Source of the DNA: Asinibacterium sp. OR53
GTDB taxonomy: Bacteria > Bacteroidota > Bacteroidia > Chitinophagales > Chitinophagaceae
Assembly: GCF_000515315.1 (NCBI RefSeq)
Contig: NZ_KI911562.1
Location: forward strand, 2,947,220-3,011,219
DNA length: 64,000 nucleotides
Reading direction: 5' to 3'
Under the pieces are notes generated by a model. It did not search any database. It had not been told where the DNA came from and saw nothing but the letters and a program-made list of their open reading frames with translations. Both the position numbers and the translations under genes were made by a program. Below are positions 44,626-53,900 of this stretch, piece by piece. Numbering within the stretch: the first letter of the stretch is position 1; each line of letters begins with the position of its first letter.

Positions 44626-46836
44626 ATGGACAATGCCTTGTTTTATGCCGTTCCGGCGATGGGAGTTGTGGGCCTTCTCTACACTTTCTTTAAATTCAAT
44701 TGGGTTTCGAAGCAGGATGCGGGTAATGACCGCATGAAAGAGATCAGCACTTATATTGCCGAAGGGGCTATGGCCTTCCTGAAAGCGGAGTGGAGAATCC
44801 TGACTTATTTCGTGATCATTGTTGCTCTACTGTTGGGTGTGATGGCCAGCAGCAATCCACATTCACACTGGTCTATTGCCCTGGCCTTTGTACTGGGCGC
44901 CGTTTGCAGCGCCGTGGCCGGTTATATAGGCATGAAAGCCGCTACCAAGGCCAATGTGCGTACTGCGCAGGCAGCCAGGACAAGCTTATCCAAAGCCCTG
45001 AATGTATCGTTTACAGGCGGTGCTGTAATGGGATTGGGCGTAGCAGGATTGGCCGTATTGGGACTGGGCACTGTATACCTCATCCTGAAACAAACTTTTG
45101 CACCCGGCTCAGCAGCTAATTCTGAAGATATGTTGCGCACCATTGAAGTGCTCACCGGTTTTTCATTAGGCGCTGAATCCATTGCCCTCTTTGCCCGCGT
45201 AGGCGGCGGTATCTATACCAAGGCGGCCGATGTGGGTGCCGACCTGGTAGGTAAGGTAGAAGCCGGCATTCCCGAAGACGACCCCCGTAACCCTGCTACC
45301 ATTGCCGATAATGTAGGCGATAATGTGGGTGATGTGGCCGGGATGGGTGCCGACCTGTTCGGATCTTATGTAGCTACTGTGCTGGCTACCATGGTACTGG
45401 GACAAGAAACCATATCAACCGATAATTTTGGCGGATACGCCCCCATCCTGCTGCCAATGCTGATTGCAGGCGTGGGTATTTTGTTCTCTATCATCGGAAC
45501 TTTCTTTGTGCGCATCAGCGATACAGCCGGCATCAACACTTCTAGTGTGCAGAAAGCCCTGAACATGGGTAACTGGGGATCCATTATCCTCACAGCCATC
45601 GCCTGTGCGGGTCTTGTTTACTATATTTTACCTGAGACCATGACTTTGCGTGGGCATGAATTCACCCGCAATGGTGTACTGGGAGCCATCGTAGTAGGTC
45701 TGGCTGTGGGTACTTTAATGAGCATTATTACTGAATATTATACTGCCATGGGCAAACGCCCGGTAACGTCCATCATCCGCCAGTCTTCTACCGGTCACGC
45801 TACCAATGTAATTGGTGGTCTGGCTGTAGGTATGGAGTCTACCTGCTTACCTATTTTGGTGCTGGCAGGCGGTATCTGGGGCTCTTATGAATGTGCAGGT
45901 TTATACGGTGTGGCCATTGCCGCTGCCGGTATGATGGCTACTACTGCCATGCAGTTGGCGATCGACGCTTTTGGTCCGATTGCCGATAACGCCGGTGGTA
46001 TCGCCGAAATGAGCGAGCTGCCCAAAGATGTGCGTGAAAAAACCGATGTACTCGATGCAGTGGGTAATACCACTGCTGCCACCGGTAAAGGTTTTGCCAT
46101 TGCCTCTGCTGCATTGACTGCCCTGGCCCTGTTCGCCGCTTTCGTAGGTGTAGCAGGTATCAAGGGTATTGATATTTATAAGGCGAAAGTGTTGGCTTCT
46201 CTTTTTGTAGGAGCCATGATCCCCTTCATCTTCTCTTCATTAGCTATCCGCGCAGTGGGACAAGCCGCTATGGCCATGGTGGAAGAAGTTCGCCGCCAGT
46301 TCCGCACCATCAAAGGAATCATGGAAGGAACAGGCAAACCCGAGTACGATAAATGCGTGGCCATTTCTACCGAGGCATCTATCAAAAAAATGATGCTGCC
46401 CGGCGCTATCGCCATCGTATCTCCATTGATCATTGGTTTCCTGCTGGGTCCCGAACCATTGGGCGGTTTCCTGGCAGGCGCTACCGTAAGCGGCGTGCTG
46501 ATGGGTATGTTCCAGAACAATGCCGGTGGTGCGTGGGATAATGCTAAAAAATCTTTCGAGAAAGGCGTAGAGATCAACGGTGAAACACACTATAAAAAAT
46601 CAGAGCCGCATAAAGCTTCTGTTACCGGAGATACTGTTGGTGATCCTTTCAAAGACACTTCCGGACCTTCTATGAACATCCTCATCAAATTGATGTCGAT
46701 CGTATCATTGGTAATTGCTCCTACCCTGGCGCAATTACATAAATCCGATGCGGAACAGCCTGCTACTACTGCTGTTAAACATGTAACTACACCAAAAGCA
46801 GTTACACAGCATAACAACACTGTAGCGCTCAAATAA
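44626..46836 (+). CDS. hppA: Membrane-bound pyrophosphatase, K+-dependent ion pump
   Basis: 736 aa, ~16 membrane helices. Catalytic motifs are [35 protein letters not shown] (202-236) and the third aspartate cluster near the C-terminus. [11 protein letters not shown] (480-490) has Ala484 where K+-independent enzymes have Lys, so the enzyme is predicted K+-dependent. It couples PPi hydrolysis to export of H+ and/or Na+; which ion is not decided here. The C-terminal ~35 residues form a hydrophilic tail rich in T/H/A. A strong terminator follows. Confidence 0.96.
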   Translation: MDNALFYAVPAMGVVGLLYTFFKFNWVSKQDAGNDRMKEISTYIAEGAMAFLKAEWRILTYFVIIVALLLGVMASSNPHSHWSIALAFVLGAVCSAVAGYIGMKAATKANVRTAQAARTSLSKALNVSFTGGAVMGLGVAGLAVLGLGTVYLILKQTFAPGSAANSEDMLRTIEVLTGFSLGAESIALFARVGGGIYTKAADVGADLVGKVEAGIPEDDPRNPATIADNVGDNVGDVAGMGADLFGSYVATVLATMVLGQETISTDNFGGYAPILLPMLIAGVGILFSIIGTFFVRISDTAGINTSSVQKALNMGNWGSIILTAIACAGLVYYILPETMTLRGHEFTRNGVLGAIVVGLAVGTLMSIITEYYTAMGKRPVTSIIRQSSTGHATNVIGGLAVGMESTCLPILVLAGGIWGSYECAGLYGVAIAAAGMMATTAMQLAIDAFGPIADNAGGIAEMSELPKDVREKTDVLDAVGNTTAATGKGFAIASAALTALALFAAFVGVAGIKGIDIYKAKVLASLFVGAMIPFIFSSLAIRAVGQAAMAMVEEVRRQFRTIKGIMEGTGKPEYDKCVAISTEASIKKMMLPGAIAIVSPLIIGFLLGPEPLGGFLAGATVSGVLMGMFQNNAGGAWDNAKKSFEKGVEINGETHYKKSEPHKASVTGDTVGDPFKDTSGPSMNILIKLMSIVSLVIAPTLAQLHKSDAEQPATTAVKHVTTPKAVTQHNNTVALK

Positions 46837-46852
46837 AGTATTCCTATTCAAC

Positions 46853-46889
46853 AAAAAGCCGCTACATATCCTAATGCAGCGGCTTTTTT
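46853..46889 (+). terminator. Rho-independent terminator after hppA
   Basis: AAAAAGCCGCT (46853-46863) pairs with AGCGGCTTTTT (46878-46888), around a 14-nt loop, with the stem running into a T-tract (TTTTTTGTTTT). It is a textbook intrinsic terminator just after the hppA stop. Confidence 0.85.
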
Positions 46890-46932
46890 GTTTTCGTTTT
46901 CTAGCGGTCGAAAATGCGCTCCTTTAACATCA

Positions 46933-46961
46933 TTACCTGGGGACAAATTGTCCCCAGGTAA
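46933..46961. promoter_or_regulatory. Perfect 29-bp palindrome: probable HigA operator 1
   Basis: Two 14-bp arms around a single A (core CTGGGGACAAATTGTCCCCAG) form a perfect dyad ~50 nt before the higB start. Type II antitoxins bind such palindromes to autorepress. Its size and perfection suggest a high-affinity site that may sequester several HigA dimers. Confidence 0.65.
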
Positions 46962-46964
46962 AAT

Positions 46965-46995
46965 TTCCCATTTTGGGAACTATTTACTATCTTTG
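46965..46995 (+). promoter_or_regulatory. HigA operator 2 and higBA promoter
   Basis: TTCCCA-TTT-TGGGAA (46965-46979) is a second small dyad overlapping the -33 zone, followed by the exact -7 box TATCTTTG (46988-46995). Predicted transcript start is near 47001, about 10 nt before the TTG start of higB. Confidence 0.6.
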
Positions 46996-47010
46996 ATGTA
47001 AACTACCTCG

Positions 47011-47304
47011 TTGAGAATTATAGCTAAAAAGACTTTAAGGGACTTTTGGGAAGAGCATCCGGGCAGTAAACAACAATTACTTTCCTGGTTCCAGGAAGCG
47101 GCAAAGGCAAAGTGGACGAGCACAAGACCTATTAAAGCAGCATATCCAAGCGCTAGCTTTTTAGCCGAAAACAGAATTGTATTTAACATCAAAGGCAATA
47201 CGTATAGACTTGTAGTAAAAATCAATTACGACTACCAGATGATTTGGATAAGGTTTGTTGGCACGCATGCTGAATATGATAAAATAAACGCGAAAACAAT
47301 ATAA
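47011..47304 (+). CDS. higB: HigB-family mRNA-interferase toxin
   Basis: 97 aa with a TTG start at 47011 (RIIAKKTLRDFWEEHPGSK); an in-frame stop at 46999-47001 rules out an upstream start, and the conserved N-terminus begins here. The HigB fold shows LLSWFQEAAKAKW, RIVFNIKGNTYRLVVKINYDYQMIWIRFVGTHAEYDKI. It cleaves mRNA on the ribosome when HigA is removed. Gene order is toxin first, as usual for higBA; HigA begins 1 nt after the stop. Confidence 0.95.
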   Translation: MRIIAKKTLRDFWEEHPGSKQQLLSWFQEAAKAKWTSTRPIKAAYPSASFLAENRIVFNIKGNTYRLVVKINYDYQMIWIRFVGTHAEYDKINAKTI

Positions 47305-47305
47305 A

Positions 47306-47662
47306 ATGAATATCAAGCCAATTAAAACAAAGAAAGATTATCAAGCTGCCCTTGAAAGGTTAGATATCATTTTTGATGCAAAAAAAGGAACTGCCGAAGG
47401 TGATGAGTTGGAAGTTTTAAGTGTTCTTATCGACAATTATGAAAATCAGCACTTCCCAATAGGTTTTCCTGATCCCGTTGAAGCCATCAAATTCAGAATG
47501 GAGCAGCTTGGATATTCCCAAACCGATTTTGCAGAAGTCATAGGATCAAAAAGCCGCTCAAGTGAGATTTTAAACAAGAAAAGAAAGTTATCACTCGATA
47601 TGATCAGGCAAATTCATGACATATTGAACATACCAACAGAAGTATTAGTCCAGGCATATTGA
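47306..47662 (+). CDS. higA: HigA-family antitoxin
   Basis: 118 aa. An N-terminal helical toxin-binding segment (KTKKDYQAALERLDIIFDAKKGTAEGDELEVL) is followed by an Xre-type HTH at about 68-105 (IKFRMEQLGYSQTDFAEVIGSKSRSSEILNKKRKLS). It should bind and neutralise HigB and repress the operon at the dyads upstream. It is complete, with normal length. Confidence 0.95.
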   Translation: MNIKPIKTKKDYQAALERLDIIFDAKKGTAEGDELEVLSVLIDNYENQHFPIGFPDPVEAIKFRMEQLGYSQTDFAEVIGSKSRSSEILNKKRKLSLDMIRQIHDILNIPTEVLVQAY

Positions 47663-47681
47663 TAACTGAATTTAGCCGTTT

Positions 47682-47741
47682 AACGAAATTTTATCGTTTT
47701 TTTACGAATGAGGTCGTATATTGCTTACGAATAAAATCGTA
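47682..47741 (+). promoter_or_regulatory. Three BlaI-type operator sites upstream of the BlaI-BlaR1 pair
   Basis: Inverted repeats AACGA-N7-TCGTT (47682-47698), TACGA-N6-TCGTA (47703-47718) and TACGA-N6-TCGTA (47726-47741) occur in a row; the last two are 23 bp apart. A possible -7 (TATATTGC, 47717-47724) lies between sites 2 and 3, so bound repressor would cover the promoter. The last site ends 3 nt before the ATG at 47745. Confidence 0.7.
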
Positions 47742-47744
47742 CAA

Positions 47745-48128
47745 ATGGCTGTTTCAAAGAATATCAAGCCCACTGAAAGTGAGCTGGAAATATTGAGGGT
47801 ATTATGGGATAAAGGCGCCGCCACCGTAAGAGAAGTGCATGAAGTACTGGCCGAACACAAAGACTCAGGCTATACCACTACGCTAAAGCTCATGCAAATC
47901 ATGTTCGAAAAAGGCATTGTAAAGCGAGACGACAGCAGTAAAACGCATATCTATCGCCCCAATATCTCACGTGAAAATACACAACAGCAATTTGTAGGGA
48001 AAATGATCCATTCCCTCTTTGGCGGTTCTTCTACCCAACTGGTGATGCAGGCATTGGGCAATCATGCACCCAGTAAAGAAGAACTCGAAGAAATTCAGAA
48101 AATGCTGGACAATCTTAAAAAACAGTAG
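47745..48128 (+). CDS. BlaI/MecI-family transcriptional repressor
   Basis: 127 aa from ATG 47745 (MAVSKNIKPTESELEILRVLWDKG). The winged helix is PTESELEILRVLWDKGAATVREVHEVLAEH, followed by GYTTTLKLMQIMFEKGIVKRDD and a C-terminal dimerisation helix. It is the repressor half of a BlaI-BlaR1 sensor system; the cognate metalloprotease starts 5 nt after its stop. It should bind the three dyads directly upstream. Confidence 0.94.
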   Translation: MAVSKNIKPTESELEILRVLWDKGAATVREVHEVLAEHKDSGYTTTLKLMQIMFEKGIVKRDDSSKTHIYRPNISRENTQQQFVGKMIHSLFGGSSTQLVMQALGNHAPSKEELEEIQKMLDNLKKQ

Positions 48129-48133
48129 TGCTT

Positions 48134-49867
48134 ATGCAACACCTCTTTCAATCTCCTTTTCTGCAGGCATTGGGTTATGCTATTGCCAACAGTTTATGGC
48201 AGGCTGCATTGGTGTGGTTGGTGTTTGTGTTGTTGAACAGTGTGCTCAGACTCAACGCCTCCAACCGGTACAAGCTAGCGGTGGCCTCGCAGTTGTTGAT
48301 ACTGGTATGGTTCCTGGTTACTTTACAGTTTTATACAACCCTCTGTAACAATATTGCCACACAGGTGCCGGCGAATGCAGACCGCTGGCAACAGGTAGTG
48401 CTGAACAAAGACGGCAGCATGCCTTCCCTTTTTATTGCTGCATTGATCAAAGCCGAGCAATGGCTCCCCTATTTATCGGTTGCCTACCTGGTGCTTATGT
48501 GTTTCTTATGTATCCGTTGGGTCATCGGTTATCGCAAAACGCAATTGATACGCAGCACAGGCCTCAGTAAAATGCCCGCACAGTGGCGCATCTTCACGTC
48601 CAACCTGGCATTACAATTGGGCATTAAAAGAAAAGTTCAGGTATTCCTGTCCGAAACCATCCATACCCCGCTTACCATTGGTTTTCTCAAACCGTTGATA
48701 TTAATTCCTGTTGCCAGTATCAACCACCTCAGCGCAGAACAACTCGAAGCAGTGATCCTGCACGAAATGGCACACATCAAACGTTACGATTACCTGCTCA
48801 ATATCATTTTATCGATCGTAGAGATCAGTCTTTTCTTTAATCCTTTCACGCAATTATTGAGCAAACAGATATGCAAAGAAAGAGAGAACAGCTGCGACGA
48901 TTGGGTGCTTCAATTCCAGTACAATGCCGCTTCTTATGCAGAGGCATTATTACAAATAGCACGTTTGCAAACGGTACCCGCTGCTTTTGCAATGGCTGCT
49001 GCCAATCCTAAACACGATTTACTAGGCCGTATCAAACGCATGATCGACCCGCAGGAAAACCGCTTCAACTATCGCAGGCAATTGCTGGCTTTTGGTATGG
49101 TAACCCTCCTGCTCGCATCCATTGCCTGGTTCAACCCGAATAAAGGCTTTACACAATCTTCAACCGGCGGCAAGACGCTTGTTAAAGCACCGCAAGCTCC
49201 TTTGCAACCCATTGCAGCCGAGCCGATGACCGTACAAGTAAACAACCCGCTTTTCAATCCCGTATTCTTTCTTTCCGAGCCATTGAAAAAGAAAATAAAG
49301 AAAGACATGGAAGTGGCTGCCCGGGAAATACAATCGTCTACTAAAGAAGTGGTAGCTGTTACCCCGGTGGTTTCTGCAGCATTGGAGACCGCTGCGCAGC
49401 AACTCAATCAGCAGCTTCAACTGAGTAATATACAACAGGAAGCTGCATACAAGGAAATGGCCAAAGCTGCTTCCTGGCCAAAGCAGATCAACAATGTTGT
49501 GGATACCGCTGCCATCTTCGCATCCATCCGTAATATTCCAAAGAAAGAAGAGCTCGACCGTACTTTCCGGAAAATGAAAGAAGACATTGATAAAGCACGC
49601 AAAGATTTAAGCTTTCAACTGTCTCAGCAAGCAGCGCAATGTAGTCAGTCTCCAGAAGCGGCCAAAATGCAGCACGAAATGGCACTGGCCCTCAAAGAAC
49701 TGGAGAAGCTGAACCTCGATAAACTGGTGTCTGTTACCTTGCAGCAAATAAAGATCCCTGAAATAATATTTGCATCCGATAAGAACAGGAAAGAAAAGCA
49801 GGTGATCATCAAGGATAAGGCTGCCGATAATAAAAGCACAACAGCCATCATCATGGAAGATCTCTGA
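48134..49867 (+). CDS. BlaR1-like M56-family membrane metalloprotease sensor
   Basis: 577 aa from ATG 48134 (a GTG at 48128 overlapping the BlaI stop is the alternative). Four membrane helices are predicted: ~1-40, ~55-75, ~110-130 and a fourth near 310-330. The gluzincin zinc site HEMAH is at 210-214 in LEAVILHEMAHIKRYDYLLN, with CKERENSCDDWV downstream. The extracytoplasmic C-terminal ~250 residues are not a penicillin-binding domain but a proline- and glutamine-rich, partly coiled segment, so the signal sensed is unlikely to be a beta-lactam. It likely cleaves the BlaI repressor. Confidence 0.93.
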   Translation: MQHLFQSPFLQALGYAIANSLWQAALVWLVFVLLNSVLRLNASNRYKLAVASQLLILVWFLVTLQFYTTLCNNIATQVPANADRWQQVVLNKDGSMPSLFIAALIKAEQWLPYLSVAYLVLMCFLCIRWVIGYRKTQLIRSTGLSKMPAQWRIFTSNLALQLGIKRKVQVFLSETIHTPLTIGFLKPLILIPVASINHLSAEQLEAVILHEMAHIKRYDYLLNIILSIVEISLFFNPFTQLLSKQICKERENSCDDWVLQFQYNAASYAEALLQIARLQTVPAAFAMAAANPKHDLLGRIKRMIDPQENRFNYRRQLLAFGMVTLLLASIAWFNPNKGFTQSSTGGKTLVKAPQAPLQPIAAEPMTVQVNNPLFNPVFFLSEPLKKKIKKDMEVAAREIQSSTKEVVAVTPVVSAALETAAQQLNQQLQLSNIQQEAAYKEMAKAASWPKQINNVVDTAAIFASIRNIPKKEELDRTFRKMKEDIDKARKDLSFQLSQQAAQCSQSPEAAKMQHEMALALKELEKLNLDKLVSVTLQQIKIPEIIFASDKNRKEKQVIIKDKAADNKSTTAIIMEDL

Positions 49868-49870
49868 AGA

Positions 49871-50908
49871 TCACCATAAATGCCGCGGACACCAATCGCT
49901 ATAACGGTTACCCAGTAAAAATCCGATCATTATTTCGTGGGTTCCCTTACTCACTGTGTTCAACTGTGAAGTTTGCAGGTCATAAGAATAACCGATATTG
50001 ATGCTGCGGTTGAGGTTGATGCCTGTCATGGCCGCATAACCATCTTTATAACGGAAAGAACCGCCCAGCCAGATCAGGTCCTGGTACTGCAACTTGAGGT
50101 TGATATCAAACCCAAGCGGCAAAGGCGTTACATAACGGACCAACGCCGAAGGCAGGAAACTGATATCGTCTGAAAGCTGCATGCGATAGCCGGCACTGAA
50201 AAACAAATGCGGCAATAACTTCCCCTTGTCCAGGTAAACACGGTTATCGGAAAAAGCGATCTGCTGCGGAACGATCTGCTGTGCCGCGATGCCCAGGAAA
50301 TAATCTCTCGAATACAACCACAGTCCTGCACTGATATCTGGTTTGATGCGGTTGATCTGGCCGCTGCCGGCTACTGCCGGATCAACCGTGGTAGTACCGA
50401 AATTCAATTTACTCGCATCCAGGCTCATATTGGTAAAGCCTACGGAAATACCACCGGCAATATTCGTGTGCGGTGAAAGACCTACATGATAAGCATAGGT
50501 ACCATAAGCGGCGAAGCGGTTAAGCGGACCTGTTTTATCATTCAACAAAGTGAACCCTATGCCATGGTGTGGCTCGGCAGCGACGTAATCGCGCCAGTAA
50601 GCAGGGCCGCGCGGGTTCTCTCCACTGGCATGAAAGCTGGTAGCAGTCTCCCTGTCGTAATCGCTTTTCGTAAGCGGCCCCTGTATGGTGAGATAAGTAG
50701 TCACCGGCGCATCCTGCAATCCCACCCATTGCATGCGGTGACTGGCTTTTACATCCCAATAATTTTCAATACCCGCCACAGCAGGATTGATGATGTAATT
50801 GTTCATGATGTACTGGGTGTAATAAGGCCTTTGCTGGGCCTTTGCAGCAGCCATGCAACAAACCATACTCATCAATACAAATAGCAGTTTCCTGTTCATG
50901 CGCGTCAT
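49871..50908 (-). CDS. PorP/SprF-family type IX secretion-associated membrane protein
   Basis: 345 aa. A signal peptide (LLFVLMSMVCCMAAAKAQQ) precedes RPYYTQYIMNNYIINPAVAGIENYWDV, the family opening, and a beta-barrel with repeated GGISVGFTN and RSINIGYSYDLQTSQ strands. Members accompany T9SS substrates or surface adhesins. ATG 50908 overlaps the stop of the upstream giant gene (ATGA), favouring that start over 50899. The product likely anchors or exports the partner protein. Confidence 0.92.
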   Translation of the reverse strand: MTRMNRKLLFVLMSMVCCMAAAKAQQRPYYTQYIMNNYIINPAVAGIENYWDVKASHRMQWVGLQDAPVTTYLTIQGPLTKSDYDRETATSFHASGENPRGPAYWRDYVAAEPHHGIGFTLLNDKTGPLNRFAAYGTYAYHVGLSPHTNIAGGISVGFTNMSLDASKLNFGTTTVDPAVAGSGQINRIKPDISAGLWLYSRDYFLGIAAQQIVPQQIAFSDNRVYLDKGKLLPHLFFSAGYRMQLSDDISFLPSALVRYVTPLPLGFDINLKLQYQDLIWLGGSFRYKDGYAAMTGINLNRSINIGYSYDLQTSQLNTVSKGTHEIMIGFLLGNRYSDWCPRHLW

Positions 50909-53900
50909 TTAATAATGGTTACCGATCCGGTAACGATTTTTCTCCCGTTCTTGGGATTGATCACATAATAATAAGTAGCCACCGGCAAAGGCTGTCCATT
51001 GTAAATACCATCCCATTCTTTATCATATCCCTGCGACCTGAAAACGAGCTGCCCGTAACGGTCATACACTTCTACCGTAGCGCCGGGATAGCTTTCCAGG
51101 TAACGGATCTTCCAGGTATCATTGATGCCATCGCCATTGGGCGAAAACGCATTGGGCACATCGATACTCAACAACACTTTAATGAAACTGGTATCGGATA
51201 CCGAACAGCCGCCCTTGCCGGTTAATACAAGCGTATAAGTAATGTCCGACTTAGGTGTTGACTTCGGCACCGAATCTGTATTGGACGTAAGATAAGTGGC
51301 CGGCGTCCAAAGATATTGCAGGTTGGTTCCATATACATATACCGGCCTGAGCGTAGCTGTGCCCCCTTCCAATACATTGATCTTCGAAGGCAGTTTTAAT
51401 TTCGGATAAGGATCTACGACAACCTGCTGGATAGCCGTGTCGCTCACACATCCTTGCTGGTTGAAGAAATAATAACTGATGTTGAATGTTCCCGAATCGG
51501 TAAAACGTTTCAGCGGGTTTTGTAATGCAGAAACATCCCCACCCGAAAGCATCCAGTTCCAGGATATGGCATTGCTGGTGATGCCATTACCCTTATCAGT
51601 GAAACGGATCGTATCACCCATACAGGCTTCTGAAGGGCTCGCGATAAACGCCGCCTTTGGTTGCGGGTAGATCGTAGTCAGCATCTGCGTCAATGAATCG
51701 ATGCATCCGTCTTTGGATGTTAGTTTCAGTTGCACAGGGTAAGGTCCCACTGCACTATAATGATGTGATGGGTTCTTTACCACCGCTGCTGTATTGTTGA
51801 AGGGGTCTCCGAAATTCCACAAATAACTGAACAATGCCTGCGAGCCATCGGCAATGGTGGATTGATCGGTAAATTGTCCGTTGCCATCCGGCAAACATAT
51901 TTTCGGCAATACAAACGCAGGTTTGGGTAACGGGTTTACTTTCACTGATTGTGTGTTGGTGGTACTCACGCAGCCACTGTCTGTTGCTACCTGCAACGAT
52001 ACGGTATAGGTTTGCGCAACCGCATAGGTTACGCCAAAAATAGTATTGTCCAGCCTGTTCGCCGTACTGCCATTACCAAAATCCCATTTCCATTGCCGTA
52101 TATTGGAATAGTTGGCCAATGAACTGTCAACAAAAGAAACCGCGTTCTTCTCACACTGCAAACTGCCTACATTCCATTTAGCCACAGGCGAAGGCCATAC
52201 GGTTATGTTCTGCGTGGCCGAGTCGCGGCAACCTTTGTCAGACACTGCCAGGTATTGTATGGGATAAGTACCTACGCCTGCCATTTTGGGATCGAAGAGT
52301 CCGCTTGCAATATTGGCAATGCCATTGCCACCGAAAGAAGGGCTCCCCGCTGCATTCGATACGCTGTTGTTGTATGAAGCCTGTGTGATGAGCCTTGCAG
52401 ATGCATCATAACAAATACCGGGTAAAGTACCGAGACTCACTTTCGGACTCGCATTCAGTGTAACCGTTTGCGAAGCCTGGCTCCTACAGGTAGAAGAAGT
52501 AGCGCCTGAATAAGCTTTGAGTATAATGGTAAAATTCTTCGAAGCAGGCGACTGGAAATTAGGATACAGATGCTTGTATTTTTTAAATCGAACCGGTGTT
52601 GAATCCACTGTTTTCTGTGAAAGATCATTCTGATCCCAATAGATCTCTATAAAGCTGAGGTTACCGAAATCAACAAAAGAGGTATCGATAATTTCCACCT
52701 GCCGGTTGCTGCACAATGTATTGCTGTTGCTCACCGTAAAACCTGCATCAGGGTTACTGCCATTCACCGTAAAGTTTTGTGTAACGGCAGTAGTACATCC
52801 ATTGGAGGTAACCGTGAGGTTCACTTTATAATAACCATAGTTCCTGTATCGCACCGATGGGTTCTTTGCCGTACTGGTAGTGATATTGGGTCCTGGTGTT
52901 ACCGGAGGTGTTCCTGCATTGAATTGCCAGTTATAGGTAAAACCGGCAGCAGTACCATCTGCTACTTTTGACGTATCGGTGAATTGTGCCAGTGCATCGT
53001 TCAAACATATTTCAGGCATCACAAAACCGGGTACAGGATACGCGTGAATGGTAACAGGTGTTGCAGGTGTGAACAGGTCGCTTTTACAACCAGCGCTGGT
53101 GGTTACCTGCAGGGTAACGTTTTTCTTTCCGTATGCCGGGTAATTGGTCGTTTGTTGTGCCCCTGTGCTTGCGGTCAAAGGCCCTGCCGCATTGTCGAGG
53201 TCCCAGGTCCATTGTGTAATGGTTCCTGTTTGCACTGTAGAGGCATCGGTATACGTAATGTTATCATTCACACAGGTAACGGCAGGATAGGTAAAACCGG
53301 CAACGGGTTTGGAAGAAAGGTTCACGGTATTGACCGTTTCGGTTGAACTGCATCCGATGCCGGAGACCGCTTTCAGTTTGATGGTATAACTGGCCGGCGT
53401 ACTGTATTTTTTCGGAGTCAGTAAAGCAGTTGAATTATCCGCAGTAGTACCATCTCCAAAACTCCATAGCCAGCGTGTAACAGCACCATTCGCGGTAGTG
53501 CTTTGGTCGGTAATATAAACCGAGTCTGTTACGCAGCCGCTTTGAGTGGTGGTAAATTGGGCCACCGGCAACGGATTCACACTAACGGGAATGGTAAACA
53601 ACTGGCTGGTGCTGCCGCATCCATCGGGTGAGTTGGATGTGGTATATACTTTAATCGTATCACGCAAAGCAGCTGTATTGGCCTTACTGAACGTATAATT
53701 CTGTTTGGAGCTGTAGTAGTAAAGTGTTTGTCCGCTGGCAGCGCCCGTGCTGTCGTAAGCAGGTGCATTGGCAGGACCAATGGGCGTATTCGGACTAATA
53801 TTGGGTGCCGCAGAGAAATCCCACAAAATACTTCCCGGCTGAAAATTGAACGGCACTGAAAACTGGAAAGCGGTATTGACACAGGTCACGGCTGAATCCA

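Noticed and set aside
46980..47225. 81-residue minus-strand frame opposite higB
   Set aside because: It overlaps the toxin and its operator and has no family; the toxin match is strong.
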